From contig JAISXH010000036.1 in NCBI GenBank assembly GCA_031270825.1, forward strand, positions 1 to 64,000: a stretch of 64,000 nucleotides of DNA, in the 5' to 3' direction. This DNA is from Bifidobacteriaceae bacterium (GTDB lineage: Bacteria; Actinomycetota; Actinomycetes; Actinomycetales; WQXJ01). Shown here piece after piece: positions 1 through 9,101 of this stretch. Both the position numbers and the translations under genes were made by a program. The notes under the pieces were generated by a model. The model saw only the letters and a program-made list of their open reading frames with translations. It was not told the origin of the DNA and did no database searches. Position 1 is the stretch's first letter. Every line of letters begins with the position of its first letter.

Positions 1-9
1 AATACGCAA

Positions 10-93
10 GGGGACGGTGATTGTGCTGAATTCCGCAGGGGGACGGTGATTGTGCTGATTCCGCAGGGGGACGGTGATTGTGCTGATTCCGCA
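10..93. repeat. Three tandem copies of a 28-bp unit
   Basis: Three consecutive 28-bp units occupy 10-37, 38-65 and 66-93. Each contains the core GACGGTGATTGTGCTGA followed by TTCCGCA or ATTCCGCA. Units 2 and 3 are identical; unit 1 differs near the junctions. The array may extend left of the window, since the first bases (CGCAAG) look like the end of another unit. It lies downstream of the leftward operon and no gene was recognised in 1-243. Confidence 0.85.
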
Positions 94-243
94 GCCGGGG
101 GTAGACGGAGCCACGGCTAGACGGCGAATAGCGACGGCGCGGTGGTTGGGACGTGCCGGTGTTCTGGGTCAGGCGCCAGGCTCAGGGGTTGGCGTCAGAC
201 CCAGACGTTGCCGCCAGCTAGGCCAGAGCCCGCTCCTGGAACG

Positions 244-1008
244 TCAGGCGGCGCCGTCGAGGCGTTTGCGGTATTGCAGCGGGCTGTACCCGATCACCGA
301 CCTGAAGTGGTGGGCCAGCGCGCTTTGGTCATAGAAGCCGACTTCTTCGGCCACGGCGCAGACCGGCAGGTCGGTGTCGCGCAGCAGCTCGCAGGCCTTC
401 ATGACCCGGACGCGGACCTTGAACTGGCTGGGCGGCAGGCCATAGGCGGCCTTGAACTTGGTCTGGAACTGGCGGATGGACATCCGGCATAGCTGGGCCA
501 GTTCGTCAACGCTGAGGTCCTCGCCCGGATCGGCGCGCAGCCGGGCCACGGCGACATCGATGCCGCGGGGCGGCCGGGCCGATTCGGCGGCCGCGCGGTG
601 CTCCTGGATCGTGCCCATCAGACCGACCACCTGGCCCGAACGCGACCACAACGGGAACTTGTTGGTCAGGAACCAGTCCGGGATGCCTTCGGTGCTCAAG
701 AACAGTTCGACTATGCCGACCATGGGCCGCCCCGAGGACAGGACGGCATCGTCGTCGCGTTTGAACTTGGCCGCCAACCCGACTGGCAGGACGTCGAAAT
801 CGGTCCGCCCGATGAAGTCGTCCTCGGACTTGAAACCATAAAGCTGGGCCAGCCCCAGACTGGCGAAGAGGATCGCGCCAGTGCGGTCTTTGACGAAGAA
901 ATGCACGCCGCGAACATGGTCGAAGGCGGTGGTGAACTGCATCGGCGGATCCAGCAAGGACACCAATTCACGTTGGCGGGCCTTGCTTTCGGCGCGGCTA
1001 AGCGGCAT
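244..1008 (-). CDS. PAS-domain AraC-family transcriptional regulator
   Basis: A 254-residue regulator. Residues about 25-135 look like a PAS-type sensor fold (FDHVRGVHFFVKDRTG, later GQVVGLMGTIQEH). The C-terminal 100 residues are an AraC double helix-turn-helix with LSVDELAQLCRMSIRQFQ and the typical second half VCAVAEEVGFYDQSALAHHF. The reading frame stays open further upstream, but that part shadows the preceding thuA-like gene; the ATG at 1008 overlaps the thuA stop by 11 bases and fits the protein family. It is the last gene of the nine-gene mannoside run and is the likely local regulator of it, sensing a ligand through the PAS domain (inference). It lacks the cupin domain that many sugar-responsive AraC proteins carry. 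Confidence 0.85.
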   Translation of the reverse strand: MPLSRAESKARQRELVSLLDPPMQFTTAFDHVRGVHFFVKDRTGAILFASLGLAQLYGFKSEDDFIGRTDFDVLPVGLAAKFKRDDDAVLSSGRPMVGIVELFLSTEGIPDWFLTNKFPLWSRSGQVVGLMGTIQEHRAAAESARPPRGIDVAVARLRADPGEDLSVDELAQLCRMSIRQFQTKFKAAYGLPPSQFKVRVRVMKACELLRDTDLPVCAVAEEVGFYDQSALAHHFRSVIGYSPLQYRKRLDGAA

Positions 1009-1744
1009 CGCCAGCTCGTTCCAGCCATTCGACCAACCGCCCCAACAGGGCGATGTGCCCGGGCGCGCGGTAGCTGGGCAGGTCGTGCCCCAGGGCGCAG
1101 TAGGCCAGTGGCGATGCGCCCGTCTGGGAAACCCAGGCCAGAGGCTGGCGGGCGCCGTCGCGGTGGTGATAGGCCAAAGGCTTGACCCAATCGGCCAGGC
1201 TGAGTCCGGTGTAGAACTCATCCGCTATGGCGAAGTCGTCCAGGCCCGCCGCCAAGGGAGAGTCCTGGTCGATCAGGACCCGGCCTGGGCCGAGCGGCGG
1301 ATGGTAGCTCTGGTCGGGGATCCATTTGGCGCCCAGGCGGCGTTCCCATTCGGGGCAGTCGGCGAAGGCCGATGCCGCCGCGTGCAGCCCCAGCACCGGC
1401 TTGCCTTGGCCCAGCCAAGCGCGCAGGCCCAGGTCGGCTGCGGCGCTGGGGGCGGGGCCGGTTCCGGCCGCCGCTTCTCCCAGGCAGACGACCAACAGGT
1501 CGAAGTCGTCGCTCGGCTTCGGTGGCGCGTCAAGCTGATCAGGGACGGTCGGCGTGCCGGTCTGGGACGGCCCGGTGGCGCAGGACCGGCTGATCGAGGC
1601 CAAGGCCTCATCGACGTCCAGGCGGACTTGAGCCGTCCAGTCCCGGGCGGCCAACAAATCAGCCACCGCCAGCGCATTGGCGTGGTGGTCGTGCCAGGGA
1701 TCGGCGTAGCGGCCGCCGCCCGCCAGGATCAGCGCTGACTTCAC
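998..1744 (-). CDS. ThuA-like (glutamine amidotransferase fold) protein
   Basis: A 248-residue protein of the ThuA / trehalose-utilisation family, a class I glutamine-amidotransferase-like fold seen in sugar catabolic clusters. Family features are the N-terminal ALILAGGGRYADPWHDH, the central FDLLVVCLGEAA, and the C-terminal HALGHD/ALLGRLVEW-type segment. I chose the GTG at 1744, which overlaps the aldo/keto reductase stop as GTGA; the frame continues upstream but would run deep inside that gene. In rhizobia ThuA works with a Gfo/Idh partner (ThuB) in conversion of trehalose-type sugars to 3-keto forms. A Gfo/Idh gene also sits at the head of this operon. The exact reaction here is unknown. 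Confidence 0.8.
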   Translation of the reverse strand: MKSALILAGGGRYADPWHDHHANALAVADLLAARDWTAQVRLDVDEALASISRSCATGPSQTGTPTVPDQLDAPPKPSDDFDLLVVCLGEAAAGTGPAPSAAADLGLRAWLGQGKPVLGLHAAASAFADCPEWERRLGAKWIPDQSYHPPLGPGRVLIDQDSPLAAGLDDFAIADEFYTGLSLADWVKPLAYHHRDGARQPLAWVSQTGASPLAYCALGHDLPSYRAPGHIALLGRLVEWLERAGDAA

Positions 1745-2715
1745 CACGGCTGGTCCAAGGATTGCTGGAGCTCCGCCGGCAAGGGCGTCGAGGTGGCGGT
1801 GATGGCGGCTTCGAGTTGGGCCAGGGAACTGACTCCGACAATTGGCGCCACTGGAGTCGGCGCTCCGGTCATCCAGGCCAGCACCACTTGGCCGCGGGAC
1901 CAGCCGAGATCGGCGGCCACCCGGGTCAGCGCCTCCAGGCGCTTGGTCGAGCCAGGATGGTCGAAGGCCGGATTGATCGGCCGCTCGGGGCGGTCGTAGG
2001 CGCCCTCCATCTGAGGGGTGTAGGCCCAAATCTCCACCTCGGGGTTGTGGTCCACGTAGTCAAGAGTCTGGTCGTCAACCCAACCGAAGCGGTGATCGTG
2101 GATGTGGTCGCGCACGAACGGGCGCGGCTGCAGGTAGGAATAGCGCAGTTGCAGGGCAGTCGGGGTGGCTTGGCCGCTGACGGCGGCGATTGACCGGGCT
2201 CGCTCGACTCGCCACAGGGCCGCGTTCGAGTAGCCCCAACGGCGGGCGCTGCCGCCGGCGACGAGTTCGGTGAAGGCGGCGACGGTTTCGCCCTGCGGAA
2301 CCACATGATCGTCGCGGTGAGCCCAATACAGGTCCACATAGTCGGTGTGCATCCGTTCCAGGGAGTCGCGCAGCCCTTGTTTGACGACTGGGCCGGCCAA
2401 TCCCTCGGTGCCGGCCGGGTTCTTTTCCGGCGGAACCGCTTCGCAGCCCACTTTGGTGGCGATGGCGATCTGGGGGCGAACCCCGGGGTTGGCTTCCAGC
2501 CACCGTCCCAGCACCTGCTCGCTCTGGCCGCCGTGTCCGGATGGGGAGGACCAGTAGGCGTAGCAGTTGGCGGTGTCGAGCCAACGGCCACCCGCTTCGG
2601 CCCATCGGTCCAGGAGGGCGAAAGCGGTCGCCTCGGATGTGGTGGTGCCAAACCGCATGATCCCCAGGACCATCCGGGGACCGCCGTCAAGGGGTCCGGG
2701 CGCTGCTTCACTCAT
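1741..2715 (-). CDS. Aldo/keto reductase
   Basis: A 324-residue NADPH-dependent aldo/keto reductase with a TIM-barrel fold. The catalytic tetrad is present: Asp and Tyr in WLDTANCYAYW, Lys in ATKVG, and His in LYWAHRDD. The C-terminal cofactor region (VAPIVGVSSLAQLEAA) is also typical. Its ATG at 2715 shares one base with the TAA stop of the GH38 gene, and its stop overlaps the next gene as GTGA, so it is translationally coupled on both sides. In this operon it could reduce a keto-sugar formed by the Gfo/Idh enzyme, or the released aldose. Substrate is an inference from context only. Confidence 0.88.
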   Translation of the reverse strand: MSEAAPGPLDGGPRMVLGIMRFGTTTSEATAFALLDRWAEAGGRWLDTANCYAYWSSPSGHGGQSEQVLGRWLEANPGVRPQIAIATKVGCEAVPPEKNPAGTEGLAGPVVKQGLRDSLERMHTDYVDLYWAHRDDHVVPQGETVAAFTELVAGGSARRWGYSNAALWRVERARSIAAVSGQATPTALQLRYSYLQPRPFVRDHIHDHRFGWVDDQTLDYVDHNPEVEIWAYTPQMEGAYDRPERPINPAFDHPGSTKRLEALTRVAADLGWSRGQVVLAWMTGAPTPVAPIVGVSSLAQLEAAITATSTPLPAELQQSLDQPW

Positions 2716-5700
2716 TAGTCTTGCTCCTTCGTCGGGTCTGCGCCGCTAGGTGAGATGCGCAGCGTGGTGATCTGAAATGGGTCGAGCCGGACGGTCGCGC
2801 CGTCGGGACTGGTTGAAACCAGGGCGGAGCCGCTGGTGGCGCGTTCGAGCAGGTCGGTCTCATGGCAGGCGGTGGCGGCGAAGCCGAAGCCGAGACGGGT
2901 TTGGCGCCGCCCGCCGGCCGCTTCGTAGAGCCGCACCACCACGTCACCCGATCTGTCGTCGGCCAGTTTCACGGTGTCGATAATGGCGCCGGGATCGCTG
3001 CTCGTCACTAGCGCCGTGGTAGCGGCGCCGCGGTGGCTGCGGACAGGCCGCGCCATCAGGTAACCATGCCTGACCGCCTGGCTGGTCGGTCCCACTGCCA
3101 GCGCCACATCGATTCGATGTTCACCCTGGTCAGCGACGGGGTCTGGGAACTTTGGCGAGCGCAGCAGACTGGTTGACAATTCGGTGAAACCGGCCCCTCG
3201 CGCCGCGTCGGCGGACTTGCGCCGTCGAACGGAGTAGCCGGCCGGGCCGGCCCGGACCACGGCCAGGCCGAAGTCTGAGTCGCCGACATGCGCCCAGCGT
3301 TGAGCTGGGACTTCGAAGCGGGCTTGATCCCAGGAAGTGTTGGTGTGACTGGGGCGGGTCAACTGCCCGAATTGGATTCCGTAGCTGGCCTGCGGGCTGT
3401 GAACATCCAAGTCGAACGCCATCCGCAAGATGGAGTGTTCCTCGTGCCAATCGATCAGACTGGAGATTTCCACCACCGCCGAATCGCGCGCCAGGCCGAT
3501 CCGCTGCACCACCTGCGACCGGCCGAGGCTCTTGCGCAGGGCCACGGCCGTGTCATCGGCCTTGATCCAGTCGACGCCGTCCACCACCCGGATGCTGTCG
3601 CGGTCTTGGAGGTCAAGGTCCCAGGCATCCCAGCGGTTCGGTCGGTCTGCTCCCAGCGTCAGACGGTTTCCGCTCCCCCCTTGCACGATGCCGTTTCGGC
3701 CAGTCGCCAAGTCCAGCACAGCCACCAGGTGGCCCAGTTGGTCGATTTCGACTCGGAGCCGGTCGTTGGCGAGGATGAACCGGTCGCCGCTCGAAGTCAG
3801 TCGGGGCGGTGTGGCCGGGGCCGGCCGGCCGGCTGAGTGGCCGGGCACGCCGCCGGCTTCGAATGGCCCCGGATTGAACGTCAGTTCCGGATGGCGGCTT
3901 CCTGGGTGGCCGGCCAGGGCGGCTATCGCCGCCGTGATCAGGCGTTCCAGCCGCTGGCCTAGGCGTTCATGCAGGCGGGTGGCCTCGTCGTGGACCCAGC
4001 CGATGGCGGAACCAGGCAAGATGTCATGGAATTGGCCGGTCAGCGCCTGGCGCCAAATGTCCTCGAGTTCCTGGTGGGGATAGGCGCACCCGGTGCGGAC
4101 GGCAGCCGTGGCGGACCACAGCTCGGCTTCGTGGAGCAACGCCTCAGTCCGGGAATTGCCTCTCTTGGTCGCGGCCTGGGTGGTGAAGACCCCGCGATGA
4201 GCCTCCAAGTAAAGCTCGCCACACCAAACCGGCAGCCGCGCGGCATCGGTCAGCTGAACTGCCTCGGGCGACGGGGAGGCCTCGCGCGACCCGGCGGCCT
4301 CAGGCGACCCGGCGGCATCGCGCAACTGAGCGGTATCCGGCGACCGGGCGGCATCGGCGAAAAACTGGGCCGGGGAGGCTAGACGGACCGACGGCAATCC
4401 GGCCTGGTCGGCGGCGCGGCGGGCGCTGGCCAGCATGGCTCTGGTGGGACCGCCGCCGCCGTCGCCGTAGCCGAAAGGCAACAGCGAAGCGTTGAGCGCC
4501 TCCTTGTCGGCCGTGAGTGACTCGGAGCGGGCCAACTCGGCCGGGGTCAGCTCGGCGTTGTAGGTGCCGGCCGGGGGCATGTGGGCGAGCACGCGGGTGC
4601 CGTCGATTCCCTCCCACCAGAAGGTGCTCAAAGCGAAGGGGTTGGTGTCGTTCCAGGACAGCTTCTGGGTGACGAAGCGGTCGGTGCCCGCGGCCATCAT
4701 GATTTGAGGCAGGGCGGCGCTGTAGCCGAATGAGTCGGGCAGCCACGCCTCTTTCGGCTCGACCCCGAACTCCTCCTTGAAGAAGCGCTTGCCGAAGACG
4801 AACTGCCGGACCAAGCTCTCGCCGCCGGGCAGGTTGGCGTCCGCTTCGACCCACATGCCGCCCACCGGCGCCACCGTCCCGGTGGCCACGGCCTGGCGCA
4901 GCCTTCGCCACAAATCCGGATGGTCCTGTTTGATCCAGGCGAAATGCTGGGCTGAAGAGGCCGCGAAAACCCAGGTCGGGTCCTCTTCGAGCAGAGCCAG
5001 GGCATTGGCGAAGGTGCGCGCGGCTTTGCGCCGGGCCTCGCGAACGGGCCACAGCCAGGCGGTGTCGAGGTGGGCGTGGCCAACAGCGTAGACGCGGTGG
5101 GCGCCGGGTGAGGCCGGCAAATCGGTGACGCCGGCTAGAGCGACGCGGGCGGCGGCGGCGGTTTCGGCCGGTTTGGACGGGTCTAGGACTGTCGCCATGC
5201 GTCTGAGAGCCCAGACGGCGTTGGCGAACAGGCCACTGGCGGAGTCGAGTTGGTCGATCAAAGCGTCGACAAACTCGATGTCTTGGACGAGGTCCCAGAC
5301 CGTCCAATTGAGCTGAACCAGGTCGGCCCGGGCCAGCCGGTAGATCCCCGGGCCGTCATAGTCGCGCCAGCGGCCCTCGGGCGTTGCCAGGCCACGGCCG
5401 TCCGCGAGGGCGAAATCCGGGTTGGCGGCCGCTTCGAGGAGGAAGCTGAAGTCCGTCCCCGGGCTGGCCGCGATGGGCACGTGCCGATTGCGCGACGAAA
5501 CCCCCTTGAGCGCCGATCCGTCCGGCCGGTAGGCCAGGGCCTCGGCCCCGAAACCGGGCCGTCTCGGGTCGAAGCCCAAGTCGACCACCGCTTCATAGGC
5601 GGGACGGGGGCCCTGGCTGATCGGCCAGTCGGCCGGGACTGTGCCAGCCGCTTTGAACCAGGTGGTGCCCCAAGGGCGTCCCCACCGCCGGTCGGGGTCG

Positions 5701-5870
5701 AATGGCTGATAGGCCTGGCCCCTGGCGACGTCGAAGCCGACCGGCTCGCCGGCGGCGGCCCAGCAAGTCAGCCGTAGCGGCGTCCGGGCCTGAACCGCGG
5801 CCGACGTCAGCACGTCTTCGACCAGGCGGCGCGCTTTGAGGCGAATCTGGTCGGCGCTCGGTCCGGTCAT
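2715..5870 (-). CDS. GH38 alpha-mannosidase
   Basis: A 1,051-residue glycoside hydrolase family 38 enzyme, a retaining zinc-dependent alpha-mannosidase, probably cytosolic because no signal peptide is seen. The zinc motif HAHLDTAW starts at about residue 265, and the nucleophile is Asp379 in WLPDSFGYS. The N-terminal domain, three-helix region (AHRGVFTTQAATKRGNSRTE) and C-terminal beta domains follow in normal order. The ATG at 5870 has a perfect AGGAGG seven bases upstream, overlapping the permease stop codon. Residues about 501-543 are an unusual low-complexity insertion of SPDTAQLRDAAGSPEAAG-like repeats just before LPVWCGELYLE, where relatives have a short loop. It follows the two permease genes, so it probably cleaves the imported mannoside. 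Confidence 0.93.
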   Translation of the reverse strand: MTGPSADQIRLKARRLVEDVLTSAAVQARTPLRLTCWAAAGEPVGFDVARGQAYQPFDPDRRWGRPWGTTWFKAAGTVPADWPISQGPRPAYEAVVDLGFDPRRPGFGAEALAYRPDGSALKGVSSRNRHVPIAASPGTDFSFLLEAAANPDFALADGRGLATPEGRWRDYDGPGIYRLARADLVQLNWTVWDLVQDIEFVDALIDQLDSASGLFANAVWALRRMATVLDPSKPAETAAAARVALAGVTDLPASPGAHRVYAVGHAHLDTAWLWPVREARRKAARTFANALALLEEDPTWVFAASSAQHFAWIKQDHPDLWRRLRQAVATGTVAPVGGMWVEADANLPGGESLVRQFVFGKRFFKEEFGVEPKEAWLPDSFGYSAALPQIMMAAGTDRFVTQKLSWNDTNPFALSTFWWEGIDGTRVLAHMPPAGTYNAELTPAELARSESLTADKEALNASLLPFGYGDGGGGPTRAMLASARRAADQAGLPSVRLASPAQFFADAARSPDTAQLRDAAGSPEAAGSREASPSPEAVQLTDAARLPVWCGELYLEAHRGVFTTQAATKRGNSRTEALLHEAELWSATAAVRTGCAYPHQELEDIWRQALTGQFHDILPGSAIGWVHDEATRLHERLGQRLERLITAAIAALAGHPGSRHPELTFNPGPFEAGGVPGHSAGRPAPATPPRLTSSGDRFILANDRLRVEIDQLGHLVAVLDLATGRNGIVQGGSGNRLTLGADRPNRWDAWDLDLQDRDSIRVVDGVDWIKADDTAVALRKSLGRSQVVQRIGLARDSAVVEISSLIDWHEEHSILRMAFDLDVHSPQASYGIQFGQLTRPSHTNTSWDQARFEVPAQRWAHVGDSDFGLAVVRAGPAGYSVRRRKSADAARGAGFTELSTSLLRSPKFPDPVADQGEHRIDVALAVGPTSQAVRHGYLMARPVRSHRGAATTALVTSSDPGAIIDTVKLADDRSGDVVVRLYEAAGGRRQTRLGFGFAATACHETDLLERATSGSALVSTSPDGATVRLDPFQITTLRISPSGADPTKEQD

Positions 5871-5878
5871 ATCGCCTC

Positions 5879-6667
5879 CTACTTGAGAGCGCCGGCGGCC
5901 AGGCCGCGTTCGAACATCTTCTGCAGGCTGAGATAGACCACGATCTCCGGTATAGCCGTGATCACAGCCGCTGCCAGGACTTTGGTTTGATCCTGGGAGA
6001 ACTGGCCGATGAAGAACTGCGGCAACTGGGTGATGGTCTGAGTGGACGGCTCCTGCAGGAGCACCAGCGGGAACAAGTACTCGTTCCAGGCCTGGACAAA
6101 GGTCAAAACCACAATGGTGGCGGCGATCGGTTTCGACATCGGCAGGATCACGTAGCGGAAGACCTGGCGGGTCCTTAGTCCGTCGATCCGGGCCGCGTCG
6201 AGCAGATCGTCCGGTATGCCGTCCACAAAAGTGCGCGCGAACAGGACTGTGAAGGGGATTTGCAGGGCCGCGAGCGGCAGGATCACGGCCCAATAGGTGT
6301 TGTAGAAGCCCAGTTTCAAAGTCGTCGAAAACAAGGTCGGCAAGAGGATCGCCCCGGGCAGGGTCAGGCAGGCCAGGAGCATCCAGAAGATGATCTCTTT
6401 ACCGCGTACGTGGAGCTTTGAGAACGCGAAGGCGGCTGCCATGGTGCAGGCGTAGACCAAAGCGACCGTGGTCACCGCGATGATGATCGAGTTCCGGAAG
6501 AACAGCGGCAGTTCCGGGCGCGACAAGACGGCCTCATAGTTGCCCCAGCCTTGGCCGGCGAAGGACCCTTGGACCATCACCACGATCGGAAAGGCGTAGG
6601 GGATGGCCATCAGGGTGACGATCACCTGCAGGGTCAGGCGCTTGCCCTTGCCGCGGACCTCAAACAT
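5879..6667 (-). CDS. Carbohydrate ABC transporter permease (MalG type)
   Basis: A 262-residue inner-membrane permease of the CUT1 sugar importer family. It has about six hydrophobic segments and the ATPase-docking EAA loop DAARIDGLRTRQVFRYVILP about 75 residues from the end, plus the C-terminal FERGLAAGALK typical of MalG homologues. The ATG at 6667 overlaps the end of the MalF-type gene by eight bases. It forms a heterodimeric channel with that protein and receives sugar from the binding lipoprotein encoded two genes upstream. No ATPase gene is present in the operon. Confidence 0.93.
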   Translation of the reverse strand: MFEVRGKGKRLTLQVIVTLMAIPYAFPIVVMVQGSFAGQGWGNYEAVLSRPELPLFFRNSIIIAVTTVALVYACTMAAAFAFSKLHVRGKEIIFWMLLACLTLPGAILLPTLFSTTLKLGFYNTYWAVILPLAALQIPFTVLFARTFVDGIPDDLLDAARIDGLRTRQVFRYVILPMSKPIAATIVVLTFVQAWNEYLFPLVLLQEPSTQTITQLPQFFIGQFSQDQTKVLAAAVITAIPEIVVYLSLQKMFERGLAAGALK

Positions 6668-7721
6668 GGCTCGCCTCCGTCCGCCGGGCCAATCGCGAGA
6701 ACAGGATCGACAGTCCCACAGCTAGCACCAGCAGCACTATCGATGCGGCGGCGCCGTAGCCGACCTTGGCCAGAGTGATCGATTGGCGGTAGATGAACGT
6801 GCTCATCACCTCGGTCGAGTAGTTCGGGCCGCCGGCGGTAACCAGGAAGGGCAGGTCGAAGGTCTTCAGGGCCCCGATGATCGAGAGCATGAACAGGGCG
6901 ATGGTGGTGCCGCGTGCGCTTGGCAGGGCGATGTGCAGCAACGAGCGGAAATTGCCGGCGCCATCGAGCCGTGCGGCCTCCAAGGTCTCCGGATCGACCT
7001 GGCTGAAGGCCCCGTAGTAGAGGATGAACGTCAGGCCGGTGAACTCCCAGACTTGCAGCGCCATGATCACCAGCAGGGATGTGTTCGAATCGGCGATCCA
7101 TGGGTGCGTCAGCGCCCCTAGGCCAAGGTGCTCCAAGACCCAGTTCAGTTGGCCATGGGCGCCGAAGATCTGGCGAAAGACGGGAGCCATGATGGCCGGC
7201 GCCAAGACGACCGGGATGAAAATGATGACTTTGTACAGCGCCGCCAGACGAACTCGCGAGTGCAGCATGGCCGCGAAGGCGATCCCCAAAGTGGTTTGGA
7301 CCGAGAAAGTCACCACGAAGTACAAGCCGCAATGCGCCAGCGCCCGCCAGAAGATCTGGTCCTGAAACAGTTCGACGTAGTTGCCGGCCCCGACCGCCGT
7401 GGGCTCGGGGCTGACCCCGTCCCAGTCCAGGGTCGAAGTCCGCGCCGTGTCGATCAAGCAGAAGTAGAGCAGTCCGATCGACACCAAGACGGCGGGCGCG
7501 AGCCAGGCGTAGCCGGGCCGCTGGACCCGGTAGCTGCGGCGGCCGCCGGCACGACCGCCGCCGGCACGACTGGCGCCGCCACGACTGCCGCCACCGCCAC
7601 GACTGCCGCCACCGGCACGACTGGCGCCGCCGCCACGACTGCCGCCGCCACCACGACTGCCGCCGCCAAGACCGCCGCCGGTGTGGCGGTCGGTCGTGGC
7701 GGCGGCCCCGATTCTGGCCAT
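6660..7721 (-). CDS. Carbohydrate ABC transporter permease (MalF type)
   Basis: A 353-residue MalF-type permease with six or seven hydrophobic segments and an EAA loop (ETLEAARLDGAGNFRSLLHI). I chose the ATG at 7721, five bases after the binding-protein stop; an upstream ATG at 7754 would overlap that gene by 28 bases. The first 60 residues are odd: a cytosolic tail of Gly/Ser/Arg/Ala repeats (GGGSRGGGGSRGGGASRAGG and similar) encoded by short imperfect DNA repeats at about 7530-7685. Sugar permeases usually start with a brief basic tail, so this region looks like a recent repeat expansion. Confidence 0.92.
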   Translation of the reverse strand: MARIGAAATTDRHTGGGLGGGSRGGGGSRGGGASRAGGGSRGGGGSRGGASRAGGGRAGGRRSYRVQRPGYAWLAPAVLVSIGLLYFCLIDTARTSTLDWDGVSPEPTAVGAGNYVELFQDQIFWRALAHCGLYFVVTFSVQTTLGIAFAAMLHSRVRLAALYKVIIFIPVVLAPAIMAPVFRQIFGAHGQLNWVLEHLGLGALTHPWIADSNTSLLVIMALQVWEFTGLTFILYYGAFSQVDPETLEAARLDGAGNFRSLLHIALPSARGTTIALFMLSIIGALKTFDLPFLVTAGGPNYSTEVMSTFIYRQSITLAKVGYGAAASIVLLVLAVGLSILFSRLARRTEASHV

Positions 7722-7726
7722 GGAAC

Positions 7727-9088
7727 CTAGCCCTGCAGTGTTTCCTGCAGCCATTCCACAGCGTCGGCCGGACTTTGTTCACCAGCGGCGACTGCGGAGG
7801 CTGCCTGACCCAGCGAATCGATCACCGCCGGATCGTGTTCCATGCCGCGACCCTCCGTCGACTGCTTGCACTCGCCGATCAGTTCCTCGATCGGCTCGCG
7901 TTGAACGTCCGGGTTGACCAATCCAGCGGCCTGCCAGTCAGTGCTGACCGAGGCCAGCGCGGGGATGTTGTTGAGTTGATCGGCCACTAGCTGTTGGCCT
8001 TTGGCGGATGTGGTCAGCCAGATGGCGAAGGTTGTCGCGGCCTTCGGATTCCGAGCCTTCTTCGAGACGGCCAGACCGTAGTCGGCGGCGCCGAACCAGG
8101 CCCCTGGCGTCCCGTCTTCGTAGGCGGCGGGGAAGGCGATGGGCACAACCGTGAACGGCTCCGGGTTGGACACGCCGGCGCCTTCAATGGCGGGGACCAT
8201 GACGGCCTTGGTCGCGTACTGCGCGTACCATTGCCCCATTTGTATCATCGCGTACTGTTGCGATAGGAACATATTATTAGCATCCGGATAATGGGTGACC
8301 CCCTGCGCGCCATCTTCCATTATCCCGTCTGAGAACATTCTCTCCCAGGCGGCAAAGGCCTGGATGATTTCTGGTTGCGTCCAGTCCTCTTCACCGGCTA
8401 AGACATCTGCGAACAGGCCCGGTTTGATAGTGTCCGCAATTGCCTGAATGATGTCGCGGTTGAAAGCGGCATCTTGTGCGCCGTGGACAAAACACCCGGC
8501 GCCTTGCGCTTTGAATTCCGCGCAGACATCAACCCATTCGTCGAAGGTGGTTGGCGGTTCTAGGCCGTAGCGGTCAAACATTTCCTGGTTGATCCACACG
8601 GGGCCGGCGTAGTTCAGACCCACCGGAACCGCTTTGAGTTCGCCGTTCTCATCGATGAGCGGATCGGCGGCGGTCAACAGCAGCTTTGATTTCCAATCTG
8701 ATCCGAGGGCTTCTTCGATCGCCGCGGTCATGTCGGATCCGAACTGCGCGAACAATCCGTAGGTGACGCCTGGGGCGATCCCGAATAGATCGGGTCCTTG
8801 GTCTGACGCCAGGGCCGGGCGCATGACGGACTGATAGTCGGCCAGCCCGACTTGCTTGAATGTCACTTCGATGTCGGGATATTCCTCGTTGAAGGCGTTG
8901 ATGTAGGTGTCGGCGATGACCTGTTCGGCGGGCGTCCAGCCCCACCAGGTCACCTGGCCTTGGGTGGCCGAGTCTGTGGGCGTGTCCTTGTCGGGGTCGC
9001 CGCAGGCGGAGGCCCCGGCGACGAGCAGGCCGGCTGTCACGAGGATCGCGGCGGCGCGCCGTGCTGCTTTAGATGTGTTCTGTGGCAT
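7727..9088 (-). CDS. Extracellular sugar-binding lipoprotein of ABC importer
   Basis: A 453-residue solute-binding protein (family 1, CUT1). The N-terminus has a basic start, a hydrophobic stretch, and a lipobox-like end (LVAGASAC), so it is predicted to be lipid-anchored outside the membrane. The mature part starts GDPDKDTPTDSATQGQVTWW and keeps the usual central sequence for oligosaccharide binders. The ATG at 9088 is preceded by AAGGAG at good distance; an earlier in-frame ATG at 9115 lacks this. A segment with lower GC (about 8240-8500) is visible within the gene. It delivers the substrate to the permeases directly downstream. Confidence 0.93.
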   Translation of the reverse strand: MPQNTSKAARRAAAILVTAGLLVAGASACGDPDKDTPTDSATQGQVTWWGWTPAEQVIADTYINAFNEEYPDIEVTFKQVGLADYQSVMRPALASDQGPDLFGIAPGVTYGLFAQFGSDMTAAIEEALGSDWKSKLLLTAADPLIDENGELKAVPVGLNYAGPVWINQEMFDRYGLEPPTTFDEWVDVCAEFKAQGAGCFVHGAQDAAFNRDIIQAIADTIKPGLFADVLAGEEDWTQPEIIQAFAAWERMFSDGIMEDGAQGVTHYPDANNMFLSQQYAMIQMGQWYAQYATKAVMVPAIEGAGVSNPEPFTVVPIAFPAAYEDGTPGAWFGAADYGLAVSKKARNPKAATTFAIWLTTSAKGQQLVADQLNNIPALASVSTDWQAAGLVNPDVQREPIEELIGECKQSTEGRGMEHDPAVIDSLGQAASAVAAGEQSPADAVEWLQETLQG

Positions 9089-9101
9089 GGTGTTTCTCTC
9101 C

